Positions 11,695 through 23,690 of a DNA stretch of 64,000 bases are shown here, piece after piece; position 1 is the first letter of the stretch; the number at the start of each line of letters is the position of its first letter. This DNA is from Ashinkailepas kermadecensis (taxonomy: Eukaryota; Arthropoda; Thecostraca; Neolepadidae). A model generated the notes under the pieces. The model saw nothing but the letters and a program-made list of their open reading frames with translations, was not told where the DNA came from and searched no databases. The translations under genes and the position numbers were made by a program. Where the stretch lies: the NCBI GenBank assembly GCA_034440615.1, contig JAOTOM010004057.1:151792-215791 (forward strand), in the 5' to 3' direction.

Positions 11695-12601
11695 CGATCT
11701 GCAAACAACACAAAGTGGGAATACAGATTTCGGTTTGAACAGCTATCGCCGGTGCTGAGTCTGCGTTTCAATAGCTGACGGTTTGGCGCCTGCCACGAGT
11801 GGAGGCTTGCCGGCTCATCCTAGTTTGTTATCCACTGGCGAGTAAAATGTCAGGAGCTGCAGAAAGGCCACAGCCGGGCAGGCTCCAGGTTCGTGACCCG
11901 TAGTTTCACTGGAGAGCCTCGTCAGCATGTGAGGGTGGTTTGCTGGCTGAGCGGGAAAAGCAGCTGCGTCGCAGATCGCTGCCATCCAGAACATTGTCCT
12001 TCCTGGAAAATTGTCCCGCAATTTTCCTGCTGAAGTGATAAAGGATGCTGCTTGACATTGAAGTAGTGGATCACTTATTGTTCTTTAAGAAAATGGTCAA
12101 ACATTTGGGTTCTTAAACGAAGGCTTTCATTCCAGTGTAGCTGAATTGAAGTGGAATATGAATAATCATATAAATAATCAAAACAATCAGATATGAATAA
12201 TCACGTTAAATTATATGCATAAGCGTATGATTTCACGTGATTCAAATGCCGTTCCAACTAATTACAATCACTCGTTTCCAAAAATTCCAGCCGAAATTAC
12301 CTATTGAAAAGTCCAGTAGCACCAAAGGAGTGTCTTATGCCAATAATAAACACCAGGCAAGGGGTGTTGCTTTGCATGCTTTTGAAGGGCATGTGCCCCC
12401 CACCCCCATGTTCAATTTTGTCCCTCCAATAGTGTAGTGAATTTGCCCAATAGTGTAGTGAATTGGTTGTATTGTTATCTGTATCTTGAGCATCACATCA
12501 ATTGCAAGTTAATCCCATCAGCAGATTAAGTGGCCTATATCTAGCATACAAGCATAATTTAGTAGAAGGTCGATTAACACGAGCGCCGGATGGTCTCTCA
12601 C

Positions 12602-13025
12602 ATAACACGCACAAGAGGGGTGGTAGGATTCGGACCCGGCCATTAAGATTTCGGAAACTACTGAAGGCATAGGCACATAATTTGAAGGGTAGATTATGGA
12701 TGTAGTGAGCTACAAATTTCATGACCCTAGGCCTTTAAGTTCAAATGAGGTCGTGATCGGCTGCCTAACCGGACGGCCGCTCCACCGCATCGACGAAGCC
12801 TTTGTGACCTTGAACGCTCGCCGGCCGCCACCAGGTCGGTAGATTTGGCACCCCCGCAATTCCTATGTGTACTAATGGATTTCGATTTTGTGTTCCATAG
12901 GATGCGCGTGTCGATTTTTATCAAGGTCACAAGATTGCATTACAATATCGCCGCCCGTTCATCAGGTAATGTAAAAAAACAGATATGGGCGGATTGCGCC
13001 CCCCCCTCCTTCGGTGCGCGTGTTA
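12602..13025 (-). mobile_element. TA-flanked MITE, copy A (about 420 bp)
   Basis: The element runs from TA-ACACGCAC at 12602 to GTGCGCGTGT-TA at 13025. The short terminal inverted repeats and TA target fit a Tc1/mariner-type non-autonomous element. The interior matches 18382-19843 in reverse complement, once a nested LINE is removed from that copy. Shared blocks include 'ggcgcaatccgc', 'gcgggggtgc.aa' and 'cttcagtag.tttcg'. There is no coding capacity. Confidence 0.65.
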
Positions 13026-13419
13026 AATGGCCACATCGTATGCCTACGTCAATCATGTAGCACTTTGCCCCCAATAATTTTCATAAATAACACCTATGCA
13101 TCAGGCTGCCCCATCCGAACATGACGGACGAAAAGTTACCCCCTCTAAATTCAGGACTTGGAAGCATAAATGCATCCCTGCTTGCCAGCATCAGACGAGT
13201 CAATGGCACGTCAATGGTAGACAGTCAATGGCAATGATCGACTCAGCTGATTGTTCTAAGCCGTGCAAGCTCGCGCCTTCAGCCGCTCGGGCGTCTGCAC
13301 CGCCGTTCTAACAATGTTCCGGCACGAGCGCAGCATCAACAAGAAGGTTGCGGACAATCGCGAGGACCAAGCGGGCCGGTAGCAGCTGCGCCGGAGTCGG
13401 CCACCTGCACCTGAACAAC

Positions 13420-13892
13420 GGCATGTGTATCTGAGCCGCAGCCATGTGCACCTGAGCTTTATACAGTGTACTGGAGCCACAGTCGTGTGTACTGGAGCCA
13501 CTACCGCGTGCACTGGAGCCACTGCCATGTGCACTGAAGCCACAGCCATGTGTAATGGAGCCACAGTCATGTGTACTGGAGCCACTACCGTGCGTACTGG
13601 AGCCACTACCATGTGTACTGGAGCCACTGCCATGTGTACTGGAGCCACATCCATGTATACCTGGGCCGCAGCCATGTGTACACGAGCCACAGCCATGTGT
13701 GCTGGAGCCACATCCATGTATACCTGGGCCGCAGCCATGTGTACACGAGCCACAGCCATGTGTGCTGGATCCACAGCCATGTGTACTCGAGCCACAGCCG
13801 TGTGTATTTGAGCCACAGCCATGTGTATTCGAGCCACAGCCATGTATGCTTGGACCACTGCCATGAGCACTCGAGCCACAGCCATGTCTGAT
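13420..13892. repeat. 21-bp minisatellite, about 20 copies
   Basis: The unit is about 'ctggagccactaccatgtgta' (21 bp, seven codons), with variants carrying 'cctgggccgcag'. Because 21 is a multiple of three, both strands stay open (for example repeated 'THGCGSS' on the minus strand). These frames are not taken as genes. Confidence 0.9.
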
Positions 13893-14490
13893 TTGGCCAT
13901 GCGTACCTAAGGCACATCTTTGCCTGGGCTGCAGCCAAGCCCGGCTGGGCCAAGTCAATGGTAGTCGAAGGCGGCCGATACGAGGCCGGCTACAGCAGAC
14001 CGTCGTGTCACGGAACACGCCCCAAGCAAACGGCGCACTCGCTTCAAACGGCGGCCGGCGGTGGTGCGCACGGCGCCGGGTCGGCTCTGGCCGGCCCTTC
14101 CACAGTCCACACGACCCTCGCTGCCGGTGGTAAATGGCAACACACCGGAACCGCGCGGCGAGGCGGTGCCGGTCGAGTCGCCGCGAGTGATGCGCGAGTC
14201 CGGGGGACGTCCGCTCGGCCGCTCCCGCCGCATCAGACGCAAGGCCGTCGCAACGGTTCTCGGCAGGTCCAGCTTGCCAGCAGCGCTGCCGACCGTTTGC
14301 GGACGGTTTGGCAATGAAGCGCAGCGCGGCGCAGAGCGGGCTCAGCCGGTCGATGGTGCCGGCAGCGTCGGTCGTCAGGTGCTATTGAAGCGACATGGCC
14401 GCCGTTTGCCCAGACGACGGCGGATGGAAAGGTCCGATTTCGCTGGCTCTGCCTTCGCGTCGGCTGCACTGTCTCCAGTGTGCCTCCGGC
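13893..14490. other. GC-rich non-repetitive block, no gene recognised
   Basis: This block is GC-rich and open for 110-160 codons on both strands, but no domain, cysteine pattern or exon boundary is recognisable. It could hold an exon of an unidentified gene. It could equally be open only because stop codons are rare in GC-rich sequence. Confidence 0.3.
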
Positions 14491-15013
14491 CGTCTAGTGT
14501 ACTCAGTATCCGGTGTGTCTGTGTCTCGGTCTGTCCGTCCGTCTAGTGTACTCAGTATCCGGTGTGTCTGTGTCTCGGTCTGTCCGGCCGTCTAGTGTAC
14601 TCAGTATCCGGTGTGTCTGTGTCTCGGTCTGTCCGTCCGTCTAGTGTACTCAGTATCCGGTGTGTCTGTGTCTCGGTCTGTCCGGCCGTCTAGTGTACTC
14701 AGTATCCAGTGTGTCTGTGTCTCGGTCTGTCCGGCCGTCTAGTGTACTCAGTATCCGGTGTGTCTGTGTCTCGGTCTGTCCGGCCGTCTAGTGTACTCAG
14801 TATCCGGTGTGTCTGTGTCTCGGTCTGTCCGGCCGTCTAGTGTACTCAGTATCCGGTGTGTATGTGTCTCGGTCTGTCCGTCCGTCTAGTGTACTCAGTA
14901 TCCGGTGTGTCTGTGTCTCGGTCTGTCCGTCCGTCTAGTGTACTCAGTATCCAGTGTGTCTGTGTCTCGGTCTGTCCGTCCGTCTAGTGTACTCAGTATC
15001 CAGTGTATCTGCG
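14491..15013. repeat. 49-bp minisatellite, about 10-11 copies
   Basis: The unit 'tctagtgtactcagtatccg' continues 'gtgtgtctgtgtctcggtct' and 'gtccgtccg'. Copies alternate between 'tccgtccg' and 'tccggccg', and a few carry 'tccagtgtg'. The array abuts the first copy of the direct duplication at 15035. Confidence 0.95.
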
Positions 15014-15034
15014 TCTCCGGTCTATACCACATAT

Positions 15035-15293
15035 GTGTTTGTTTTTCAATAGGATCAGCTTCGACTGTTTAGCGTACAACTTTTCAGGCCCCGTCTTGCT
15101 TCTCGTGAGGATTCATGTCCTTGAGATATGATATATGGCATGCATGGCATGACATGGCATTGAATAACATTCTTTTTCACCAGATATTCGTTCGTGAAAA
15201 CAAATATATTTTGCAAAGAAGAAAAGTACTTCTATGGACTGAGAGCTAATGGTAATCATGATACGAAGCATGACGTATAAGCAAACGAAACAG
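15035..15293 (+). repeat. Direct duplication, copy 1 (about 260 bp)
   Basis: This block matches 15750-16012 at roughly 85-90% by eye. Shared text includes 'acttttcaggc.ccgtcttgc', 'atggcatgcatggcat', 'acattctttttca.cagatat' and 'ataagcaaacgaaaca'. No protein is recognisable in either copy. Confidence 0.8.
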
Positions 15294-15749
15294 AGAGGCA
15301 GAGACGGCGTCGACCGGTACCGGTGGCAGACACCCAAGGCCAATGGACTGACCAGCATATCCAGCAGACGGATCCACATCGCAGACGACCATGTAGGGTG
15401 CCGCAATCTGCATAGTACATGGTTCATTGTAATGGAACCGACTGGGACGCAGCCGTGTATCGTCCCAGTTTGCATAGCGGTGAATGATAGATTGGCGACT
15501 GCACACTTAGTTTCGTCAGATGACTACCATAACTCGCTTTTAACTTGGAAGTTCTGCTTAGATCTTCTTAGTGAGGCCCAACAGTGATAGCAAACATCGT
15601 TAATAATTTGTTACTTCACAGTTCATTCGAAACTAAAGTAATTATCTCCATTTCAAGCCCAATCAGCTTGTGTGCTGCATCTTCTGCATAATGCAAGTGC
15701 AATTTCACTAAATTACTTTCGAGGACTGCGGCCATATAACAGCGCCTAC

Positions 15750-16012
15750 CACGTATCTGTTTATTTTTCAATGGGATGAGCTTTGATTGTTTAGTGTGCA
15801 ACTTTTCAGGCTCCGTCTTGCTTTTCGTGAGGACTCATGCCATTGAGAATTGAAATATGGCATGCATGGCATAACATGGCATTGCATAACATTCTTTTTC
15901 ATCAGATATTTGTTCATGAAAACGGATATATTTTGCAAAGAGGAAAAACACTTATGTGGACTGAGTGCTAATGGTGAGCATGATACGAAACATGACATAA
16001 GCAAACGAAACA
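15750..16012 (+). repeat. Direct duplication, copy 2
   Basis: Second copy of the block at 15035-15293, offset by about 717 bases. It lacks the 49-bp array that precedes copy 1. The sequence between the copies and from 16013 to 16680 is AT-rich with no recognisable feature. Confidence 0.8.
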
Positions 16013-16679
16013 TTCCAAAACCTCGTGATTCTATCGACAATGGTGTGCATTAGCCATGTTCAAAGCACCATTACTATGTAATAACTTGGTTTCCAGTTAC
16101 ATAGGACGGCTGGACCGTGCTCTCGCAGTTGTTTCGCCACGGCAGTGTTGTCGGTGCGGATATCAAATCCTAGGACATTGAAGTATCCCCGGGTATTGAA
16201 GTATCCCCATCGATGCATCAGTATCGAATGTCTGGGTGTGTGAGTGATGCCAGTATAAGATATATGCTGCAGGTATTTTCAGATAATAAGGTTTGATGTG
16301 ATCAAAAATTGGAGTGCTTGGGTTGACATGAACAACAGCAAAATGGACGACTCTGAAAGTTATATTTGGTAAATATTGAAAAACACATAGAGGAATAATG
16401 GAAGTACTTGAACGCATGCAGGAATGCATGACGATATTACATAATTATGAGACAATTATGAAATTGTAAGAAGAAACTTACACCATTAAATACTAAAACC
16501 GACGATATTGAACAACCTAGCCAGAATCTTCATATCAGAATGTTCGTGTTCAAATTAATTTGAGGTGTCATTTAATTAAAAGACCAAGATTTACGTCTAG
16601 TGGTGTTATTTGCACTGCGTGCAGGCAGCAGTTGTGCACAACTATGGCTTGGTGTGAGGGCTCGGCCCAACCGAGTCTG

Positions 16680-16822
16680 CTCCCATGTACGTGGTACGAC
16701 AATTCACCTGAGCAGCCCTGCCGGGCATCGTAACGTGGTACGACGTGGTCCCATGTACGTGATACGTCCCATGTACGTGGTACGACAATTCACCTGAGCC
16801 GCCCGGCCGGACATCGTAACAC
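16680..16822. repeat. Direct duplication with palindromic 'gtacgtggtacgac' text
   Basis: 'catgtacgtggtacgacaat' with 'tcacctgagc.gccc.gccgg.catcgtaac' occurs twice, near 16684 and 16770. Between them are extra fragments of 'cccatgtacgtg'. It looks like a local duplication. Confidence 0.75.
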
Positions 16823-16941
16823 TTTTGAAACGGTAATAACGTTCTCCGTTGCAACGTTTCGCGTCCTTTTTCACCCAGAATCATAAGTGTTCTTTTAATT
16901 TTTATCTGCATCAATTTTCCCATAATTTTCACGAAGCCTGC

Positions 16942-17763
16942 TTAACCCGCGCCGTCTCGGGGGGGGTCATATGCGATCCTCTAAGGTTTTCCGCCGATAG
17001 TGAAAGAACGGCGCAAGGCAGCGCGCCAAAATTTGGCATACCTTTTCCCACATCAATTTAACATGTTGTGTCAAAATTTTGAGGTCAGGGCATCTAGAGT
17101 CAACGAGTTAGTCAAGGTCAAGTGAGGTCACCTCCAAAAAAGTTCAACCAGTCGTCAGGCTTTAACGGATAAAGATACTTTAATGAAACTTTCAGCGTTT
17201 GCTTATCTTTAGGGATGAAACAAAACGCACCAGAGGAATTTTTTTCTTCCGTTTTTGATTACTTATTAGTTTGGCATATTTGCCCGTTAGAGCTAAAATC
17301 GAAGATCCTGGCTAAACTAAGCATTTTTTATGAGAGCAAGATGACTTCGAACAACGCTTTTCCGTCCGCTCTACCCATTAAAAAAATGAGAGAAAAAAAA
17401 TTGATAACCCAAAATTTCGAAATAAATAAATTTATTTTTGCGTGGGCAAAAATTTTAGGACCATGGTCGATTTCGCCTCCCTTTTCTGATTCCGAGTAAG
17501 TTTTTTTTTCTCAAATATCCCACAAAATGAACTCCCCAGAGCCAAAAATATGATGTAAGTCGTGAAAACCTAGGCCCCTAGTGACGTCACTTTTGGGGGG
17601 ATACAAATTTGGGGGTGGTGTCGGGCCCTACTTGTCGAGCGCTTTCCGATGACACCTCTTTCGTTTTCGTGCGACGCTTAGTTTGGAGATTAGAGGGGGG
17701 TTGTATCCCCCCCCCTCCCGAGACGGGGTGTGAGGATATGACCGGAAAGACGGGGAGGGTTAA
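16942..17763 (-). mobile_element. piggyBac-like MITE, copy B (814 bp, complete ends)
   Basis: TTAA at 16942-16945 and again at 17760-17763 bracket an 814-bp element. Its left end is CCCGCGCCGTCTCGG and its right end, read inward, is CCCTCCCCGTCTTTCCGG. Both ends continue with 'gtcatat' and 'cctc', so they form an imperfect inverted repeat. The TTAA target and CCC/GGG termini are the marks of piggyBac-type elements. No transposase remnant is seen. A reverse-complement relative lies at 1297-2098. Confidence 0.7.
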
Positions 17764-17989
17764 TTTTTGGTAAAGGAAAGTGGTTTACGGCAACTTTTCC
17801 GCTACCGGATAAATTTTAGCTGCGTTGCACGATGCAATATGGCATGTTAAGTTATTTTTTATACTCTGAGCCAGACGATCTCTTTTCATTTTGCTTTTTG
17901 CCCACTTCACACCCATCACAATATTTATCTTGAAGTACTCTCAATCTTTGCTCAAAGAAAGTGGTTTGCGGGGCGACATTTCCGCGCAC

Positions 17990-18267
17990 CGGCAACTAAC
18001 GACGGATCGCGCACCGGCAACTAACGACGGATCTCGCACCGGCAACTAACGACGGAGCTCGCACCGGCAACTAACGACGGAGCTCGCACCGGCAACTAAC
18101 GACGGAGCTCGCACCGGCAACTAACGACGGATCTCGCACCGGCAACTAATGACGGAGCTCGCACCGGCAACTAACGACGGAGCTCGCACCGGCAACTAAC
18201 GACGGAGCTCGCACCGGCAACTAACGACGGATCGCGCACCGGCAACTAACGACGGATCTCGCACCGC
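17990..18267. repeat. 25-bp minisatellite, about 11 copies
   Basis: The unit is 'gcaccggcaactaacgacgg' followed by 'agctc', 'atctc' or 'atcgc'. The copies are nearly identical apart from that five-base end. Confidence 0.95.
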
Positions 18268-18381
18268 AGCTGGCACCTGGCGTCCTTGCCTGTGGCTGGG
18301 TGGTATCGCGACTCCTTAGTGTTCTGGGAACCCGGCTTCAGTTCTTGGGAAGGATAGCGGTTCCTATTTTTGCGCTCTTAG

Positions 18382-19843
18382 TAACACGCGCACCGGAGGG
18401 ACGGAATCCGCACACCCCTCCAGTTTTGTTTGGCGATGTCTCATAAACTCGCAGGGATACTGCAATGCAATTGTCGGACGTTGTTAGAAATTGATCAGCG
18501 TATCCGAGGCAAAAATATTTTTTAAATCTGCTGTAAAAGATAAGAACTGTGGGGGTGCAAAGTCGACCGTCGGGCCGCTGGCCGACCGCCTGCCGGCCTC
18601 CGAGCGTGCAAGAGTTCGCCCACCAAGGTTTCGTCGGCGCTGTGGCGCGGCAGCGAGGTGTGGGGGCCGATCTCGATCTCATTAACCCTGAAGGCCCCGG
18701 GTCAAATGAACCTAGGGTACACCGGAGCCACCACCCGCCACGTCCCGACCTTAGGAGGTTCGAACTGTTGCATCGATTTAACGTGCTGCTCCCAACGATT
18801 AAGCTCGCTATTTGACTGGTCAGTCTCGGACGATCCTGGGCGGAGTGACCACTTCCGAATCACAATTAAGCTCAACACGGACGCTATCCACCACACCGAA
18901 CTATTCAGGTCATCTTGGAACTTGAAAAGAGCGGACTGAACACAATTCGAGGATCAGGTTGACCTCAAACGTGCAAGTTCAGAGAACAGCAAAATCGAAG
19001 CAATACTCGGGGTCATCATCTCTGCGTCACGAGACGCAGTCCCGAAAAGTGAATAAAAAAAAAAATAGCCTCCCGCGAATGGCATCGGACGTACATGAGC
19101 CTCTAGCTTTACAAATTAGCATAGCCTAAAACGATTACCCAGAGGTGCCATCGGACGTAGATGAGCCAATTTGCCTTGCAATTCACAACGTAAAACGGGT
19201 ACCCAGAGATACAACAGACGTAGATGAGCCGAATTGCGAAATACCATACTAACCTCACACAGCCCAGCGTGAAAGCATGCTGCTACTAATCACTACTAAC
19301 AACTAACGCGCGGCAGCCGACGTGAGAGGCGGTGTGGACAATCACCTCCTTCTCCTTCCGGTAAAGATTCGTCGGTGCTTTTCGACAATCAGGCTAATGC
19401 CGGCATCCTGGCAAAATAAATGTTCTTGTCAACCCTCCCCCCACCCCAACTACACCTTATCTTGCGTAGGAGTAAAAGTAAATTAACACTCTAAACAGCT
19501 GGGAGATGTCCCCCCCCCCGCCTTCAACGCCTTAACGTCACATACCTACACTACGCAAGACTCCTTCAAGGTAAATGTACATTTGCTTGCTTACTTGCAA
19601 AGTGTGCATTTTGCTTGCTGGCAAAGCCTACTCGCTTAAACAAAAACGACGCAGATGACCTCTATGGTCCGGCACGACTATAAACACACTCTCCCTCCCC
19701 GAGCCTACGGTTATGACATTTAAATTGCAACGAGTTCACAACAGCCACAATCTATCCTCCGAATGTCGTGCTTCTAGCTTCAGTAGCTTTCGAGATCTTA
19801 GCAGGGAAGAATCCGTCCCTCCTCCTTCCCCTCGCGCGTGTTA
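18382..19843 (+). mobile_element. TA-flanked MITE, copy B, interrupted by a LINE fragment
   Basis: TA-ACACGCGCACCGG begins at 18382 and GCGCGTGT-TA ends at 19843. The left half (18382 to about 18710) and the right half (about 19720-19843) together match copy A at 12602-13025. The intervening 1.0 kb is a truncated I-type LINE. Near the junctions the left flank reads 'ggccccgggtcaaatgaa' and the right flank 'gcctacggttatgacat', both versions of the MITE's own 'ggcctagggtcatgaa'. That is consistent with a target duplication of about 15 bases. Confidence 0.65.
18720..19715 (+). mobile_element. I-type LINE, 5'-truncated and internally deleted copy
   Basis: 18720-19050 encodes the end of the apurinic-type endonuclease and the linker. 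It includes 'SCIDLT'-like text and the 'GRSDHF' histidine motif, and matches 54410-54081 on the minus strand. 19075-19715 matches the 3' UTR of the same family (51295-50655). Between them the whole reverse transcriptase, RNase H and zinc-finger region (about 2.8 kb) is missing. It is replaced by 'gaataaaaaaaaaaatagcc'. The copy has no coding ability. Confidence 0.7.
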
Positions 19844-20380
19844 ATGCGACTTGGTGAATGTTTCGCATCCGAATCTCTTTAGCTCCGCATACATCCTTGA
19901 AAACACCTGCCGGTATAGACACCCCGGGCAATGCGCCTATGACTGATATGCGCCAATATTGAACTACGCTGCACTCCCGACACTCCTCGCTCATCCAACT
20001 AATCCATCCAACCAACATCCAACCTCGCTATAGGCGTTTTATGCTGGCAATGATTCGGACGCCTTTTGCTGGAAATTGTTGGCAATAAGAAGATTCTGAT
20101 TTAAGCTCGCATGTCTTATCCGAAAAATGTGAGGCAGCACTGCAATTGCCGGCCAATCAAGGGCCAACCACAGGCAACCGTAATCTGATTTGGCGGCCAC
20201 TGCACTACAATAAAATACTACGTGACACTCGCAAAAAAATGCCAAGATTGCACGTCTTCTGTAAACTTCCGGTTTTGGTTGCATTTCCGCACGTAGTGGA
20301 TCGTTGCCACAGCAGTCGTGCTGTTGCACTGGCAGAGCGACCGAGTAAGCTGCTGGAGGGCGCCACGAAATCCTGATGGC
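19844..20380. other. Non-coding stretch, nothing recognised
   Basis: Mixed-composition sequence with only short chance open frames. Confidence 0.4.
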
Positions 20381-20384
20381 CCAG

Positions 20385-20528
20385 CCGAACCCTCCACAGT
20401 GTGTCAAGTCAGCAGTCGATGGAGGGGTGGGTCACTGCCGAGGATACTGTCGCCGAACCCAACACAGTGTGCCAGCTCAGCAGTCGATCGAGGGGTGGGT
20501 CACTGCCGAGGCTACTGTCGCCGACACC
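20385..20528. repeat. 70-bp direct duplication, two copies
   Basis: 'cacagtgtg.ca..tcagcagtcgat' followed by 'gaggggtgggtcactgccga' occurs twice, 70 bases apart. 20530-20930 holds nothing recognisable. Confidence 0.8.
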
Positions 20529-21020
20529 GCTGAGTGCTGACGGCTGATCGAAGCTCTAGACAACACTTCTGGGGTCACCACGAGCGTGTGTGCAGGTGAA
20601 GATGAGCAAGACATGAGTGCATCGGGTGAGCCTCGTTGCAGCGGAGGACAATCGATGCTAAGCCGATTTTATTCTGATCCTCCGGCCGGTGATAGGTGGT
20701 GACAGGTATCAGTGCGGACGAGGATGCCTAGCGTCTGAATCTGCTGCGTTTGCTAACAGGAGCCGAACGCTCGTGTCCGGCTGCCGTCGTGCCATTCCCA
20801 GTGGGATTGCAACACCAGCGACCTGTTGACATAATTAGGCCCAGTGATTCTGCTGAGGCGATGCCGTCATCGAAACGTCACCAATTGATTGCTAGAAGTC
20901 GCTAGGGATTAGGTGAGCACATCGGGGTGTGGAGGGGCTGGGGCACCTCCCCCACCCCCACCCCCACCCCATGGAGAGGTGGCGTCCCTATGGCGGGAGA
21001 AAAGTCGCCACTCTGGGGAG

Positions 21021-21450
21021 GCTCGGATGCTGAGTCACCATCTCGGGCACGACGGCTGTCAGGGACTGTGGTGGTGACGGGAACAGCCAGGCACGGCAGG
21101 TCCTCCGCTGAGTCACCATCTCTGGCACGACGGCTGTCAGGGACTGTGGTGGTGACGGGAACAGCCAGGCACGGCAGGTCCTCCGCTGAGTCACCATCTC
21201 GGGCACGGCGGCTGTCAGGTGTGGGGGTGAGGGAAAACAGTGCTGAGTCACCATCTCTGGCACGACGGCTGTCAGGGACTGTGGTGGTGACGGGAACAGC
21301 CAGGCACGGCAGGTCCTCCGCTGAGTCACCATCTCGGGCACGGCGGCTGTCAGGGACTGTGGTGGTGACGGGAACAGTCAGGGACGGCAGGTCCTCCGCT
21401 GAGTCACCATCTCGGGCACGGCGGCTGTCAGGGACTGTAGTGGTGACCGA
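21021..21450. repeat. 78-bp minisatellite, about 5.5 copies
   Basis: 'tgagtcaccatctcgggcac' begins near 21031, 21109, 21187, 21243 and 21321, so the spacing is 78 with one 56-bp short copy. Since 78 is a multiple of three, frames of more than 200 codons stay open on both strands. No known protein is recognisable and they are treated as artefacts. Confidence 0.9.
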
Positions 21451-23080
21451 AACGCCTAGTACCACCTCACGCCACCAGAAGAAAGCCAATGCCACCCCGC
21501 TGGTGGGCTCTGCCTGCAATTTCCAGCAAATACCGCCGGCTGTAGTAAAACTGGACGAGTGTGGCAGCTATGTTGGCTCGAAGGGCCTGCATGTTCGGTG
21601 ATCAGCGTTTGTTGGTAGTTTGGAGCCAACGTCTGCAAATATAGAACTGATAACTGGTTCTCGTGAAGTGATTCGCACGATCACCACGTTTCAAAGATTG
21701 CAATTGTATCGCGGTTAGCTATTTGCCAGCCTATTAAATGGCTTTTAGAGTGGCTGCAATGTCAGTTAATGAATGCATGGTTCTTCCGCTCAGTCGATAG
21801 TGTGCAGGTATATCCACAAAAGCTGCATTTTGTCATTAACTAGCCCCATAGATGATCACAGGATTATCTGAGTAGTGTTTTCGGTTTCGCATCCAGTAAC
21901 ATCGAATTCATGGATTGGAAAGAAAATGTGCGAATATCGTTCACTATAGAAACGTCAGTGCAGGGAAATGCTTTCGATTTAGCTTCCCACGAAAAAAAAC
22001 AATGATTTATTTGATTTCATTATGCATACGGTATGGGGATACCAAATAATCACAACGAACTCCATCTCGTCCCCAGCCTATCCCAGCCTACGACCTTCGT
22101 CATGATACGTAGACATTTTCCCATGAACCCGTTCTAATCGTAAGTGGTCTGCGAGAAGTCAGTATCGGCCATCGTAATGCAATTCACTGAGTGACTCCCA
22201 GTGATTAATTAAGATTAAGACACGGGGGAGAGGGTGTGATTAATGCCACGCTCAACATTATTTATTGACGTTAAAAACGAACCAGCTTTAATCATCGCCA
22301 TGCGTGGCACCTACGTCATCTACGTCACTGCAGGGGAGAGTAGCTGCAATCCCTCTCTAGCATCTCCAAACAGAGAGAGTTATCGACACGGAACAAACAC
22401 CAGCATGCTACACGTCAGATGATCTCGCGATTGGTACCATATTGTTATGCCTTGTTTTCCTTGGTGACCTCTAAGGTCAATTTAAATGTGACGTTTTCGA
22501 GAAAAAATTGCAAAAGTTTCACGTTAAATCGTTGTTTTTGCGAAAAAAAAGAACAGATGCGCGGTTGACATGTTTGTCATGGTGTTCCTTAGTACTTTGG
22601 AATACTAACCATGTGCCACCTGTTACTTTTGGACTCATAGGTAAGAGGTCAGATTTGGTCATATTGTTGACCTTATTTTAGATCTTTACGAAAGTGTTCA
22701 AAAACACTATTTTATAGTACCCAAGGGTACAATTAAGAACCAGCTTCAGGCTTGGCATCCAAATGAACCCCAGAGTGACGCATAGCCCGGAAAAGGTCAA
22801 GTTAGGTCCTTGACTTGGGATGACCTTGGACAGCTCGCTGCCCTATGTGGACAGATTAGCTGAGTTGCTAATGACTACCACACCAATCATTGATGATCTT
22901 AGCGCACTGAGTGAGATAAATCGCGGATATTTCGCGATTTTGACGAAACACGACCAGACATATTCCCTATTATGACGTCATTGGCCAGCTACCTGACATG
23001 GCATGTTCAGATTTGCATACCATGAGTTCTGCAAAGGATCTCCCATCGCGGTGTCCAAGAGATCGTGCTGGGACCAAAAA
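21451..23080. other. AT-rich non-coding region with many AGGTCA/TGACCT hexamers
   Basis: No coding region is supported. Between about 22440 and 22850 there are repeated 'aaggtca' and 'gaccttg' motifs like those at 27.5-28.1 and 41.5-42.9 kb. This suggests a family of old interspersed repeats. Confidence 0.4.
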
Positions 23081-23084
23081 TTGT

Positions 23085-23690
23085 GGTCGGGGACCTCAAA
23101 TAAATACAACGGACCCCGAAAATTCGCTTTGGAGCTCGCAAATTGCCCCGAGGCCAATCAAATCTCGTCGGGGAATTAGCAATTCCCTTTAGGGTCCCAC
23201 AAAACTATAACCGGGGACCCAAATTACATACAGCGGGACACAAAAAACTAGGGTTGTGGGTCTAAAATTGGCCCAAACCCTTGCACCAGCGTCCAGAAAT
23301 GTCGTACTTTAGCCCAAAGAAGCCCGTCTGGGTCCCAAATATTCGCATTAGCAGCCACAAAAATTCGCGTCAGGACACAAATATACTAAACGATGCCATA
23401 AAGCGTATTCAATACCCCCGAGCGTATTCAGAGCCATTCATAGCACACCGCGTCCCACAAAAGCGACAGGGCTTTCCCACGTCGCTACACCCAACTTCCC
23501 ACGCCCTGAAAGGTGGTAAGTCCGCATAAATGACGCTGGGGCCGAACGAATTCAGCGAGGGGCACACAAATCCTAAGGCACGACAAAAAATGAAGTCGGG
23601 AACACGGCAAGTCAAGCATCGATATTCAAAAAGTTATCGGGGTCGGGAAATCGCGCCGAAGGCCCCCGAAATGGCAACTTAAGGAGTTTC
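23085..23690 (-). repeat. Degenerate array, about 21-bp period, GC half then AT half
   Basis: Units such as 'ggaccccgaaaattcgctttg', 'ggtcccacaaaactataaccg' and 'gggacccaaattacatacagc' follow each other with a fairly constant length but poor sequence identity. In reverse complement they resemble the units at 26430-27010 ('gggccc.g.gcgaattttt.g'). Confidence 0.55.

Noticed and set aside
13256..14018. Repetitive frames such as 'THGCGSS' or 'MAVARVH' resembling a repeat-rich secreted protein
   Set aside because: They follow the 21-bp period of the minisatellite and exist on both strands. Nothing outside the array supports a gene.
20902..21601. Open frames of 205 and 224 codons on opposite strands
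   Set aside because: The 78-bp array has a period divisible by three. The protein text is just the repeat.
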